Shown piece by piece: positions 8,258 through 17,669 of a DNA stretch of 64,000 bases; position 1 is the stretch's first letter; each line of letters begins with the position of its first letter. Position numbers and translations under genes: made by a program. The stretch is from Arthrobacter sp. SLBN-112 (GTDB lineage: Bacteria; Actinomycetota; Actinomycetes; Actinomycetales; Micrococcaceae). The stretch is taken from assembly GCF_030944625.1 (NCBI RefSeq), contig NZ_JAUSXY010000001.1, positions 3,720,001-3,784,000 of the forward strand, read 5' to 3'. The notes under the pieces are model-generated. The model searched no databases. It worked only from the letters and a program-made list of their open reading frames with translations, and was not told the DNA's origin.

Positions 8258-9975
8258 ATGGGAAGCAGCGGTGAAGCAGTGGCGGTGGAGGGTATTGCTG
8301 CCTCTATTGCTGCCCTGGATGCGCTGGACCTCGAAGATGCTCTTCTGGCTTCCGGCGCTCACGCTGATGCTGAAGTGGACGCATTGCAGCGGCGGTACGA
8401 GATCCGGCTGGAGCGGCTGGAAATTCGCTCCCGGCTGGCGGCGCGCCTCATGGCCGGGCAGGTGCGGGACGCTGCCGACGCCGTCGAGTTCCAGCAGGCC
8501 ATGACTGCACCCGACGCCCCGGTGCATGAGCGCACGTTCGCGGAGATGTCGGGGTGGAGGAGATCGCCGCGGTCCTGACCATCAGCTCCGGGGCCGCTGG
8601 GGCCTTGGTGGAGCAGGCACGGCAGGTCTGTTCCCTGCCGCCGGTGTTCAGGGCGTTGTCCGCTGGGGACATTTCGTGGCAGCACGCACGCATCGTCGCC
8701 GACGAAACCGAAGGCCTCACCTCCGAGGGCGCGGCGTCTCTGGTGGCGCACTTCTTCGACCCTGACGCCCCCAACCCGGCCCGCGGTGCCGCCCCTGGTG
8801 AGCTCGTTCCGTCCCGGTTCCGGGTCAAGGTCCGTGGGTGGCGGGAACGCCACCACCCCGAAACCCTGGAGAAGCGGCATGCGAAGGGGGTGGCTGGTCG
8901 GCGGATGGAATTTAGCCCGGACCGGGACGGCATGGCCTGGGTCTCGCTCCGCCTTCCTGGCGATACCGCGTGCGCAATCTGGAACCGGAGCACCGCCACC
9001 GCCCGCGGTTTGCAGGGCCCTACGGAAGAGCGGACCCTCACCCAGCTCCGCGCCGACGTCGCCGCCTCCCTGCTCCTCGGCGCCGCGAGCACCAGCGACA
9101 GCGGCAGCACCGAGGGTGCGGGGACCGCTGGCGGGCTTGGCGCCGTTCCCGTTCCGCGGGCCGATGTCCTGGTCATGGTCCCGGTCTTCTCGTTGCTTGG
9201 CCTCACGGATGAGCCAGCGGTGCTGGACGGGTTTGGCCCGATCCCGGCCTCCATGGCACGGAAGCTGGTCGCGGGCGGGGCAAAATCGTTCTACCGGGTC
9301 CTCGTCGACCCCCGCGACGGGGCGCCCCTGGAGATCGGCCGCATCCGCTACCGGCTGCCCGAGACCATCAAGAAGTGGATCAGGATGCGCGACGGCAAAT
9401 GCACCTTCCCCGGCTGCACCAACCGCACCGCGGACAACGACACCGACCACCTCACCGCCTGGCAGAACGGCGGCCAAACGGATGTCCGGAACCTGGGCCA
9501 ACTCTGCCCCAAACATCACCGGCTCAAACACGCCCGCCCCTGGATACCAACCCCCGCAACAACGAATGAGCCACCCGGCTGGACCTCACCCACCGGCCGC
9601 CACTACAAACCCGAACAACCAGACCCCGAACCAACCCACTGGCCACCAGCAACCCTGCCGGTGAAAGTTGACGCGGGGCTAAATGAGATGGGCGCCCCGC
9701 CGAGCCCCACAACTTCACCGGAGATGACGGCCACGCCGGATACTTCAGCACTGCCGCACCCGGAATGGCAGTTGGAGGAACTGCACTTCCAGCAACTCAT
9801 CGCCGGGATGCCCACATGGCCGGACCCGCCACCCGAGGAACCACAAGGCAACCACCTCCTGGACCCGGATGAGCTTTCCTCGCAGGATCCCCTGTGGGAC
9901 GACTTCTTCGCCGGGCCATTCCGGTTGCCTGCCGACCCACAAGCCGATTGGCAACAGCCGGCGTCGCACACCTAA
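8258..9975 (+). pseudogene. DUF222/HNH endonuclease-like gene (13E12 type), frameshifted
   Basis: Two readings together make one typical DUF222 protein with a C-terminal HNH nuclease domain. The first, from 8258, gives the DUF222 N-terminus to 'HERTFAEMSG' and then stops at 8578. The second resumes at 8554 with 'VEEIAAVLTISSGAAG' and runs to 9975. The join lies in the GGGG at 8551-8554, where one base is missing (or two are extra). The HNH part is intact: 'CTFPGCTNRTADNDTDHL', 'AWQNGGQTDVRNL' and 'LCPKHHRLKHA'. Members are abundant in Micrococcaceae; their biological role is unclear. If the shift is a sequencing error, this is a normal gene of about 572 residues. Confidence 0.78.
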
Positions 9976-10089
9976 GTGGCTAGTCACGCATATCAACCCA
10001 GTGCTCACGCTGCAAACGATCCACGACTACCAACCCAGAGGTCAACACCTTCCGCAGGGGCTGCCGGCGGCGAAGACGGCCTGAGACTC

Positions 10090-10869
10090 CTACCCCAGCC
10101 CCACGGCCTTGCCAAAGAGGCTGAAGCCGACGAAAGCCACGATATCCAGCAGGGCGTGGGCGATGACCAGCGGCATGACGCGTCGGGTTCGGGTGTACAG
10201 CCACGCGAAAACCACACCCATGATCGCGTTGCCAATGAACGGCCCGAAGCCCTGGTACAGGTGGTAGCTGCCACGCAGCAGGGAACTGACGGCGATAGCG
10301 AGAGGTGTGCTCCAACCGAATTTGCCGAAGCGGTCCATGAGGTAACCCACCACAATAACTTCTTCCAGGACGGCGTGCCTGATGGCTGACAGGATCAGGA
10401 CTGGCACCGTCCACCAGTAGGCGTCCAGCGCGCTGGGGATGATCGCCGTCGTGATGCCCAACGCACGGCCGGCAGCGTACAGCCCCAGCGACGGTATCCC
10501 GATCAGGGCGGCCAGCCCCAGCCCCTGCAGCAGGTCCCTTCCAGGCCGTGCAAAGTTGAACCCAAGTTTCCGGAACGCAGAACCCGATTGACCGGCCTCG
10601 CCGGGGGCAGCCTGGCGCTGGTCCGTGAGGAAGTAGAGCACCAGCAGCACGGGAACCAGCGCAAAGATGATGTCAAGCAGCTGGTAGGTCAGGTCGAAGT
10701 ACTCCCGCGTGCTCTGCGACCGGTTCAGCGTGGAGGTGCCCTCCGCCAGCGGCGCACGGGTCATTTTGTCCAGCAGCTGCACCACAGAGTAGACAGCCGA
10801 CTGGCCGAGGGACAGGCCCAGGACGATCCAGACTTCGAGCCGCAGGCGACGGCGGGAGGGAACCAGCAT
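10090..10869 (-). CDS. CPBP-family intramembrane glutamic endopeptidase
   Basis: 259 residues and strongly hydrophobic, with six or more membrane segments. The three motifs of the CPBP (CAAX protease/Abi) family appear near the C-terminus: the Glu pair 'VLEEVIVVGYL' near residue 170, 'SSLLRGSYHLYQG' with the catalytic His, and 'IAHALLDIVAF' with the last His. The usual EExxFRG is EEVIVVGY here, so the Arg is missing. Such proteases act in the inner membrane on prenylated-like or bacteriocin-related substrates; the substrate here is unknown. It stands alone and is convergent with the DUF222 gene. Confidence 0.85.
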   Translation of the reverse strand: MLVPSRRRLRLEVWIVLGLSLGQSAVYSVVQLLDKMTRAPLAEGTSTLNRSQSTREYFDLTYQLLDIIFALVPVLLVLYFLTDQRQAAPGEAGQSGSAFRKLGFNFARPGRDLLQGLGLAALIGIPSLGLYAAGRALGITTAIIPSALDAYWWTVPVLILSAIRHAVLEEVIVVGYLMDRFGKFGWSTPLAIAVSSLLRGSYHLYQGFGPFIGNAIMGVVFAWLYTRTRRVMPLVIAHALLDIVAFVGFSLFGKAVGLG

Positions 10870-10948
10870 GTTCCCATCTTGCCTTCAGTTTCTGGATCCG
10901 GGCTGATGGAACGGCCGTGTGGGCCATAAGCCTTGGCGACGCCGAGGA

Positions 10949-11042
10949 GCCAGGCGGGAAACCAGAGGCCGCGCGAGTCAGGCGGGAAATCAGACACCGC
11001 GCGAGCCAGGCGGGAAATCAGACACCGCGCGAGTCAGGCGGG
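10949..11042. repeat. 28-bp tandem repeat, three copies plus a partial
   Basis: Units lie at 10949-10976, 10977-11004 and 11005-11032, with a partial at 11033-11042. The second and third copies differ at one base (GTCAGG against GCCAGG); the first is more diverged. On the minus strand each copy carries CCCGCCTGA or CCCGCCTGG, and the partial copy is the actual end of the DeoR gene (Pro-Ala-stop). The array thus begins inside the last codons of that gene and extends downstream. No spacers separate the units, so this is not a CRISPR array. Slippage is the likely origin. Confidence 0.9.
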
Positions 11043-11822
11043 AGTGATGATCACTTCCGTGCCTCGGGCTTCGAAAGCCGCCTTGTCGCGCGCAGAGATG
11101 CCGGAATCGGTGATGAGCCGGGTGAAGTCGTAGCCGTCCATGGTGGCGAAGGCCCGCACACCCACTTTGGAGGAGTCGGCCAGGACGTAGGAAACGCGGG
11201 CCCGGCTGGCGAGCAGGGCGTTGACTGAGGCCTCCCCTTCGCCGGTGTTGGTTGGCCCCACTTCGGGATCGATGCCATTGACGCCGATGAACGCGATGTC
11301 GAGCACCACTTTTTGCATGATGATGTCCGTGTACGGTCCCACCAGCTCGTAGGAGCGCGGGTTGAGGATGCCCCCGGTGACCATCACCTTGATGTTGGGC
11401 CGCACCGCCAGCTGGCCGGCAATGTTGATGGCATTGGTGACCACGGTGAGGGTTGGCTGGTTGGACGGGGCGTTGAGGTCTTCCCGGGTCGCCAGAATCT
11501 GCGCGAGCGCCGTGCTGGTGGTTCCCCCGCACAGGCCAATGACCGCTCCGGGCCGGATCAAGGCCGACGCGCACTGCGCGATTTGTTCCTTGGCCTCTGC
11601 GTGGTCGTCACGGTTGTAACGTCCGGGCAGGTCGTAGGCCAGGGCGCCGGTGGTTGCGCCGCCGCGGGTTCGGGTCAGCAGCCGCCGCTTGGCGAGGCTG
11701 TCCAGGTCGCGGCGGGCAGTGGCCGGAGAAACATTGAGGGTGCTGACGATCTCGTCAACTTCCACTTGCCCGGTCTTGGCCAGCAGGTCAAGAATTGCCG
11801 TCAGCCGGTCAGTGCGCGTCAT
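11034..11822 (-). CDS. DeoR/GlpR-family transcriptional regulator
   Basis: 262 residues from the ATG at 11822. It begins with a winged helix-turn-helix, 'TRTDRLTAILDLLAKTG', followed by 'VSPATARRDLDSLAKRRLLTRTRGGA', the DeoR signature. A DeoR C-terminal sensor follows (about residues 75-255) with 'IGLCGGTTSTALA' and 'VTNAINIAGQL', a phosphosugar-binding fold related to ribose-5-phosphate isomerase. It usually acts as a repressor relieved by a sugar phosphate. Longer readings upstream (to 11948) have no DNA-binding sense. It follows hutI by 98 bases but may have its own promoter. Its target cannot be told from this window. Confidence 0.88.
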   Translation of the reverse strand: MTRTDRLTAILDLLAKTGQVEVDEIVSTLNVSPATARRDLDSLAKRRLLTRTRGGATTGALAYDLPGRYNRDDHAEAKEQIAQCASALIRPGAVIGLCGGTTSTALAQILATREDLNAPSNQPTLTVVTNAINIAGQLAVRPNIKVMVTGGILNPRSYELVGPYTDIIMQKVVLDIAFIGVNGIDPEVGPTNTGEGEASVNALLASRARVSYVLADSSKVGVRAFATMDGYDFTRLITDSGISARDKAAFEARGTEVIITPA

Positions 11823-11920
11823 GCAGAGGCCTTTCGATACACCAGCCACCACACCCGGATGACGTTTCCTGATTATAACCCAGGGCAAACAATCAAGAAC
11901 AATCATCAATCCGGAGATAT

Positions 11921-13132
11921 TTACCGCGTCCGCACTCCGGCCCGCCACACAGCGTACGTCAACGGCATGCCGGGGCGGTAAGCGAGGTGCGTGGCGGAAG
12001 GGGCGTTCAGCAGTTGCAGGTCGGCCCGGTGCCCGACGGCGATCGACCCCACGGCGCGTTCACCGTCCGCGTCGCGCCCACTTTCCTTGTGCAACGCCAG
12101 CGCACCGCCGTAGGTGGCAGCACGTACGGCTTCGTGCACGCTCAGGTGCATCTGGAGGACGGCGGTGGTGACGCAAAACGCCATGGAACTGGTGTACGAC
12201 GTGCCGGGATTGCAGTTGGAGGCCAACGCCACCTGGACTCCCGCATCCAGGAGGGCCCGGGCGGGGGCCAGCGGCTGGCGGGTGGAAAGGTCGCAAGCGG
12301 GCAGGCAGGTGGCCACGGTGCCCCGCTCGCCCGTTCCGGCTGTGGGGTCCCACCCCGACCACGAGGCCGCCAGCGCCTTTACGTCCTGCGCGGAAAGGTA
12401 GTTGACGTGGTCCACGCTGGCGGCGCCAAGCTCAACGGCAAGTTGCACACCCGGCCCCTCGCCCAGCTGGTTGCCGTGCACGCGCAGCCCCAGCCCCGCA
12501 GCCCGGCAGGCCAGCAGGACGCGGCGCGACTGCTCGGCAGTGAAGGCGCCTTCCTCGCAGAAAACGTCGGCCCATTGGACATAGGGCCTGACGGCGGCGA
12601 GCATCGGACCACAGACCAGGTCCGTGTAGGTCTCCGGGTCCTGGCCGGCAGGAACCAGGTGCGCCCCGAGGAAGGTCACCTGGTCTGCCACCGTGGAAGC
12701 GATCCGGGCGCTTCTGGCCTCGTTTTCGATGTCAAGGCCGTATCCGGTCTTCGTCTCCAGGTAGGTGGTTCCCTGCGAGAGGGCCTCGGCTACCCGGCCC
12801 ATCGCCAGCCGCGTGAGATCAAAATCGGACGTGGCCCTGGTGGCATTCATGGTGACGGCGATGCCGCCGGCCGCGTACGATTCGCCCGCCATCCGGGCTT
12901 CGAACTCTGCCGTGCGGTCCCCGGCAAACAGCAAGTGGCTGTGGGAGTCCACCCACCCCGGCAGCATGGCCCTTCCGCCGGCATCGACGGCGTCGTCCGC
13001 GGCGGGTGCGTCAGCCGCAGCGCCGACCCACGAGATGCGCTCCCCCTCAACCACTACCGCGGCGTCCTTCAGGATCCGGTGTTCAAGGTCCTGCGTCATC
13101 AGCTCGGCGATATTGGTGATCAGGGTGCTCAT
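11921..13132 (-). CDS. hutI: imidazolonepropionase
   Basis: 403 residues from the ATG at 13132. It hydrolyses 4-imidazolone-5-propionate to N-formimino-glutamate, the third step of histidine breakdown. Amidohydrolase metal motifs are present: 'GWVDSHSHLLFAGDR' near residue 60, 'ETKTGYGLD', 'FCEEGAFT', 'LRVHGNQLG' with the next His, 'VDHVNYLS' and the Asn/Pro loop 'SNCNPGTSYTSSM'. No other hut genes are in the window. It starts 11 bases after the FAD oxidoreductase and probably shares its message. Confidence 0.9.
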   Translation of the reverse strand: MSTLITNIAELMTQDLEHRILKDAAVVVEGERISWVGAAADAPAADDAVDAGGRAMLPGWVDSHSHLLFAGDRTAEFEARMAGESYAAGGIAVTMNATRATSDFDLTRLAMGRVAEALSQGTTYLETKTGYGLDIENEARSARIASTVADQVTFLGAHLVPAGQDPETYTDLVCGPMLAAVRPYVQWADVFCEEGAFTAEQSRRVLLACRAAGLGLRVHGNQLGEGPGVQLAVELGAASVDHVNYLSAQDVKALAASWSGWDPTAGTGERGTVATCLPACDLSTRQPLAPARALLDAGVQVALASNCNPGTSYTSSMAFCVTTAVLQMHLSVHEAVRAATYGGALALHKESGRDADGERAVGSIAVGHRADLQLLNAPSATHLAYRPGMPLTYAVWRAGVRTR

Positions 13133-13143
13133 GGGACCATTCT

Positions 13144-14259
13144 TCAGCGTCGGATGGACCAGCGGGTGGCAGCCAGTGCGTGCGCTGTCCGGGATTCCGG
13201 ACCCGCCCCGCCTGTGTCGCCGCGTCCGGATTGTCCGGCAAGGATCTGGGTGGCCGCCAGCTCCGCCAGGGCCGCGGAAGTCTGGAAGCCGTAGCCGCCC
13301 TGCCCCGCAAGCCAATAGAACCCGGCTGCTTCCGCGTCGAACCCCGCCACAGGTACCCCGTCGGCCGCTTCGGTGCGCAGGCCCGTCCAGGCCCTCCTGA
13401 TGTGGGTGATCCCGAGGCCGGTGATGGAGTTCAGCTTCTCCACCAGGCGTTCCACATCGCCGGGCCGCGGCCGCGCGTCCTCCGGACCACTCGGCACTGA
13501 TTCCGACGGCGAAATCAGCACATCGTCACCGTCCCGGCGGAAGTAGAACGTATTGTCCGCTGCCGCCACCATGGGACTGCCTTCAGGCAGAGGGCGTTCG
13601 ACGGCGGCAATCGCCGCAGTGCGCCGGTACGGCTGGAGGCCCAGCTTCTCGACGCCGCTGATCACGGCGAGCTCGTCGGCCCAGGCACCCGCCGCGTTGA
13701 CCAGGACGCCGGCCTCAAATCCCTCGGCTCCGGCACCCACCTGCCATCCCGAACCCAGCCGCTGGGCCGAATGGACGCGGGCACCCGCAATGATGTCCGC
13801 CCCAGCGGCGAGCGCACTCTTGCGGTGGTCTTCCAACAGGACCGGTGCATTGCAGCCGAAGGAACCGGTGTCCAGCCCGGCCGCGGTGAACGTTCCCGGC
13901 AGGAGGGCTGGACACAGCTCGAGGGCACGGTCGACTGTGATCGGCTGCATGTGTCCGCTGGCCTCGGAAGCCACCTCCGGCTCGGAGCCGATCAGCATGA
14001 AACTGCGCGGCGTCAGGACCGGTTCCGGCAGTTCCTGATCGCGGGCCGCGAGCAATTCAAGGGTCCGGACGGTGAGTTCCTGCACCACGGGAGGTCCGTA
14101 GCTGGGGATAAGCTGGCGGGCGGAACGGGAGGACGTGTGGTACGCCAGCTCCTGCTCCGCCTCCACCAGCGCCACGCTGCAACGCCCCGCCAATGCGGAC
14201 GCCAGGGACAGGCCGGCAATGCCGCCGCCAACGATCAGGACATCGTAATGTGCTGCCAT
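13144..14259 (-). CDS. FAD-dependent amine/D-amino-acid oxidoreductase (DAO family)
   Basis: 371 residues. The N-terminal dinucleotide motif 'VLIVGGGIAGLSLASAL' is followed by the acidic end of strand 2 (LVEAEQ) and 'SSRSARQLIPSYG', a typical DAO FAD-binding segment. The C-terminal 'WLAGQGGYGFQTSAALAELAA' is the second DAO motif. The family oxidises glycine, sarcosine, D-amino acids or related amines in the cytoplasm. It lies between kbl (glycine-forming) and hutI, so glycine or a related amine is a tempting but unproven substrate. No covalent-FAD motif is recognised. Confidence 0.82.
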   Translation of the reverse strand: MAAHYDVLIVGGGIAGLSLASALAGRCSVALVEAEQELAYHTSSRSARQLIPSYGPPVVQELTVRTLELLAARDQELPEPVLTPRSFMLIGSEPEVASEASGHMQPITVDRALELCPALLPGTFTAAGLDTGSFGCNAPVLLEDHRKSALAAGADIIAGARVHSAQRLGSGWQVGAGAEGFEAGVLVNAAGAWADELAVISGVEKLGLQPYRRTAAIAAVERPLPEGSPMVAAADNTFYFRRDGDDVLISPSESVPSGPEDARPRPGDVERLVEKLNSITGLGITHIRRAWTGLRTEAADGVPVAGFDAEAAGFYWLAGQGGYGFQTSAALAELAATQILAGQSGRGDTGGAGPESRTAHALAATRWSIRR

Positions 14260-14328
14260 CGGTCCATCCTCGCAGAGATAGGGCCCGCAGGAACTCCTGC
14301 CTGGCTGGAAGTCCTCCGGCGCTCCCCT

Positions 14329-15525
14329 TTAGGCTGCTGCCCCGGCACGGCTGGCGACGAAGGCACGAACGCATGCTTCGACGTCGTCCGCTGAATGCGC
14401 CGCGGACAACTGCACCCGGATCCGGGCGGCACCGCGCGGGACCACGGGGAAGCTGAAAGCGGTGACAAACACGCCGTGCTGCAGCATGCGGTCAGCCACC
14501 TTGGCGGCCATCACCGCGTCACCAAACATGACCGGCACGATCGCATGCTCGCCCGGGAGCAGGTCGAAGCCTTCCTCGGTCATCCTGCGGCGGAACAGTG
14601 CGGCGTTCTCGAACAACTGGCGCCGCAGTTCCGCCGAATTCTCCACGAGGTCGAGCGCCTTGACCGTCGCCGCAACAATGGCGGGAGCCAGCGAGTTGGA
14701 AAACAGGTACGGCCGTGCCTTTTGCCGCAGCATGGCCACGATCTCGCCGCGGGCGGACACGTAGCCGCCGGACGCCCCGCCCAGGGCTTTGCCGAAGGTT
14801 CCCGTGTAGATGTCCACCCGGTCCGAAACCCCTGCATGCTCCGGGGTGCCCGCGCCGGTTGCCCCCATGAAGCCCACCGCGTGGGAATCGTCCACCATCA
14901 CCATGGCGCCGTACTTTTCGGCGAGGTCGCAGATGGCAGCCAGTGGAGCAAGGAACCCGTCCATCGAGAACACACCGTCCGTGACGATCAGCTTCCGGCG
15001 GGCGTCCTGTGCCTCCTGCAGCCGGGCCTCGAGCTCGGCCATGTCCTGGTTGGCGTAACGGTACCGGCGGGCCTTGCACAGGCGGATGCCGTCGATGATG
15101 GAGGCGTGGTTGAGGGCGTCTGAAATGACGGCATCGTCGGGGCCGAGGAGGGATTCGAAGACGCCGCCGTTGGCGTCGAAGCAGCTGGAGAAAAGGATGG
15201 TGTCTTCGGTCCCCAGGAACGCGGACACCCTGGCTTCAAGTTCCAGGTGCAGGTCCTGGGTGCCACAGATGAACCGGACGCTGGCCATGCCGAATCCGCG
15301 TTCATCCATGGCGGCTTTGGCCGCGCTGATGATGTCCGCGTGGTCTGCCAGGCCCAGGTAATTGTTGGCGCAGAAGTTCAGCACGTCGGTACCCGGAGCG
15401 CCGATCTGCCCCGCGGTGATGTGGCTGGACTGCGGTGAGCTGATGCTGCGTTCGGTCTTGTAGAGACCGGCAGTGCGGATCTCATCCAGTTCGTCGCGGA
15501 GCTGGTCCTTGATGGAGGTGTACAT
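14329..15525 (-). CDS. kbl: glycine C-acetyltransferase (2-amino-3-ketobutyrate CoA ligase)
   Basis: 398 residues, a PLP enzyme of the alpha-oxoamine synthase family. It splits 2-amino-3-ketobutyrate with CoA to glycine and acetyl-CoA. Visible motifs are '[13 protein letters not shown]', '[13 protein letters not shown]', '[13 protein letters not shown]', and the PLP lysine in '[17 protein letters not shown]' near residue 244. It lies 8 bases after tdh, which makes its substrate from threonine. This pairing distinguishes it from 8-amino-7-oxononanoate synthase (BioF). It probably functions as a homodimer in the cytoplasm. Confidence 0.94.
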   Translation of the reverse strand: MYTSIKDQLRDELDEIRTAGLYKTERSISSPQSSHITAGQIGAPGTDVLNFCANNYLGLADHADIISAAKAAMDERGFGMASVRFICGTQDLHLELEARVSAFLGTEDTILFSSCFDANGGVFESLLGPDDAVISDALNHASIIDGIRLCKARRYRYANQDMAELEARLQEAQDARRKLIVTDGVFSMDGFLAPLAAICDLAEKYGAMVMVDDSHAVGFMGATGAGTPEHAGVSDRVDIYTGTFGKALGGASGGYVSARGEIVAMLRQKARPYLFSNSLAPAIVAATVKALDLVENSAELRRQLFENAALFRRRMTEEGFDLLPGEHAIVPVMFGDAVMAAKVADRMLQHGVFVTAFSFPVVPRGAARIRVQLSAAHSADDVEACVRAFVASRAGAAA

Positions 15526-15533
15526 GGGGTTCC

Positions 15534-16580
15534 TTACAGTCGGGTCCAGTCGAGGACAACTTTGCCGCCCACGCCGCTGCGGGCGATGTCGAAGCCCTTC
15601 TCCCAGTCCGTGGCGGGCAGCGTGTCAGTGACCACGGCGGAGATCCCGGCGTGCAGCACGGGGTTGGAGGAGAGCATGGCGCTCATGGCGTACCAGGTTT
15701 CGTACATCTCGCGGCCGTAGATGCCTTTGAGTGTGAGCATGTGGGTGACCACCTTGCCCCAGTCGATGGTGATGTCCTGGCTGGGCAGGCCCAGCATGGC
15801 GATCCGGCCGCCGTGGTTCATGTTGTCGATCATCTCAGGCAGGGCGGTGGGGTGGCCGGACATTTCCATCCCGACGTCGAAGCCCTCCCGCATGCCAAGC
15901 TCCCGCTGGGCGTCACGGACGCGGGTCGTGGAGACATCGATGGCGAGGTCGGCGCCCAGTTGCTTGGCCAGCTCCAGGCGGGGCCGTGAGACATCCGTGA
16001 TGGCGATCTTCCGCGCCCCGGCGTGGCGGGCGACAGCGATGGCCATCAGGCCGATGGGACCTGCGCCGGTGATGAGCACATCCTCGCCCACCAGGGGGAA
16101 GCTCAGCGCGGTGTGGACGGCGTTGCCGAACGGGTCAAAGATGGCTCCGAGCTCCGGCGTGACCGAGGGGTCATGGTGGACCCAGACGTTGGTCTCGGGG
16201 ATGACCACAAACTCGGCGAAGGCGCCATCACGCTGGACTCCCACGCTGACCGTATGGATGCACATCTGCCGGCGCCCGGCACGGCAGTTGCGGCAGATGC
16301 CGCAGACCACGTGGCCTTCGCCGGAGACACGGTCGCCGACCTTGACCTCGCGGACGTCCTCGCCCACCTCCACCACTTCGCCGTAGAACTCGTGGCCCGC
16401 GATGAGCGGAGCCTCGATCATTCCCTGCGCCCAGGCATCCCACGACTGGATGTGCAGGTCGGTTCCGCAGATCCCGGTGGTCATCACCCGGATCTTGACG
16501 TCCGCCGGACCAGCCTCCGGCTCGGGCCTGTCGACGAGTTCGAAACCGGCATGCGGGCCGGCCTTGTACAGAGCCTTCAT
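15534..16580 (-). CDS. tdh: L-threonine 3-dehydrogenase
   Basis: 348 residues. The ATG at 16580 is chosen because AAGG lies at a proper spacing; an upstream ATG at 16586 sits directly on that AAGG. It oxidises threonine to 2-amino-3-ketobutyrate with NAD. Zinc-enzyme features are intact: '[11 protein letters not shown]' and '[14 protein letters not shown]' (catalytic zinc), four structural cysteines in '[15 protein letters not shown]', and the NAD fold '[15 protein letters not shown]'. 'SWDAWAQ' is typical of Tdh. It begins the tdh-kbl-oxidoreductase-hutI series and is divergent from a LysR gene. Confidence 0.94.
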   Translation of the reverse strand: MKALYKAGPHAGFELVDRPEPEAGPADVKIRVMTTGICGTDLHIQSWDAWAQGMIEAPLIAGHEFYGEVVEVGEDVREVKVGDRVSGEGHVVCGICRNCRAGRRQMCIHTVSVGVQRDGAFAEFVVIPETNVWVHHDPSVTPELGAIFDPFGNAVHTALSFPLVGEDVLITGAGPIGLMAIAVARHAGARKIAITDVSRPRLELAKQLGADLAIDVSTTRVRDAQRELGMREGFDVGMEMSGHPTALPEMIDNMNHGGRIAMLGLPSQDITIDWGKVVTHMLTLKGIYGREMYETWYAMSAMLSSNPVLHAGISAVVTDTLPATDWEKGFDIARSGVGGKVVLDWTRL

Positions 16581-16679
16581 TGGCATCCTTACTTCTTGGC
16601 ATTCAAGTCTGGAGGTCTTGTCCTCCTCATTGAAGCCCCGGCAAAGCATTAGCACAACAGGAATCTTCTCAATCGACGA

Positions 16680-16695
16680 ATTAGCTCTCACTAAT
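16680..16695. promoter_or_regulatory. candidate LysR-type operator between tdh and the LysR gene
   Basis: The sequence ATTAG-CTCTCA-CTAAT is a perfect 5-bp dyad with a 6-base spacer, ending 15 bases before the LysR GTG start and about 100 bases upstream of tdh. LysR regulators usually bind such interrupted dyads (T-N11-A) between themselves and a divergent target. The role in control of tdh-kbl or in autorepression is inferred. Confidence 0.5.
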
Positions 16696-16710
16696 GGATA
16701 CACTGGCGGG

Positions 16711-17622
16711 GTGGAAATTCATCAGCTGGAAATCCTCCGCGAGCTCGGTGCGTTGGGAAGCGTGAAGGCGGTGGCCGACACCCTCATGGTCACCCCGTCG
16801 GCGGTTTCGCAACAACTGGCTCATCTGCAGCGGACAGTGGACGTGCCGTTGACGCGCAAAGAGGGCCGGAGCCTGGTGCTGACGGAGGCCGGCCAGGTCC
16901 TCGCCGACGCGGGCGCCGCCGTCGTCAGTGCCATGGCCGATGCCCGCGGTGCGCTCGGCACGTACCACGGCTCGCCCGCCGGCAGGGTCACCCTCAGTGG
17001 CTTCCACAGCGCGGGGCAGGCCCTCTTTGGCCCGCTGGCCCGGATGCTGGACCGGCCAGAACACCCACGGATTGAACTCTCGGACGAGGACGTTGCCCAG
17101 CAGGACTTCCCGGCCCTCACTGCCCGGTATGACCTTGTGCTGGCACACCGCATGGACCACAGCCCCCGCTGGCCCACAGAACGTGTTGCCGTGATCCCGC
17201 TGGCGCACGAGCCGCTGGACGTAGCGCTTCCTGCCGGGCACCCGTTGGCCCGGCAGGACACGGTCACGGTGCACGACGTCGGCGCCGAGGCCTGGGTGAC
17301 CAGCCACCCCGGCTACTCCCCCGCCGACGTCCTGGCCGCCGTCGCGGCCGTCTCCAGCCGGGAACCGAACATCATCCACCGGATCAACGACTACTCCACG
17401 GTGGCGGCCCTGGTGGCGGCCGGAGGCGTGGTGGGGCTGCTGCCCAGGTACACCGCCCGGCCTGTCCTGAATCCGGACATCGTCCTGCGCCCGCTGGAAG
17501 GCATCAGCACACGCCGCCGGATCGATCTTCTGACCAGGCCGGAGAACCTGAAGCGGCGGGCTGTGGTGCTGGTCTGCGAGGCGCTGGAGGACATCATGGC
17601 AGGGCTGGTGCGGCAGGGCTAA
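16711..17622 (+). CDS. LysR-family transcriptional regulator
   Basis: 303 residues from the GTG at 16711. The N-terminal winged helix reads '[20 protein letters not shown]' with the recognition segment '[14 protein letters not shown]' and '[16 protein letters not shown]', the classic LysR start. The rest (about residues 88-290) is the periplasmic-binding-like effector domain. It is divergent from tdh with a palindrome between, so control of threonine catabolism is likely. The effector is unknown. A longer upstream reading from 16402 overlaps tdh and lacks sense. Confidence 0.88.
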   Translation: MEIHQLEILRELGALGSVKAVADTLMVTPSAVSQQLAHLQRTVDVPLTRKEGRSLVLTEAGQVLADAGAAVVSAMADARGALGTYHGSPAGRVTLSGFHSAGQALFGPLARMLDRPEHPRIELSDEDVAQQDFPALTARYDLVLAHRMDHSPRWPTERVAVIPLAHEPLDVALPAGHPLARQDTVTVHDVGAEAWVTSHPGYSPADVLAAVAAVSSREPNIIHRINDYSTVAALVAAGGVVGLLPRYTARPVLNPDIVLRPLEGISTRRRIDLLTRPENLKRRAVVLVCEALEDIMAGLVRQG

Positions 17623-17669
17623 GCGGGGCTTCTCAGGAGGGCCGAACCGGGGTGGCTGGCCTGGCGGAG

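Noticed and set aside
10949..11042. Possible small CRISPR array
   Set aside because: Units are directly adjacent with no unique spacers and no cas genes are in the window.
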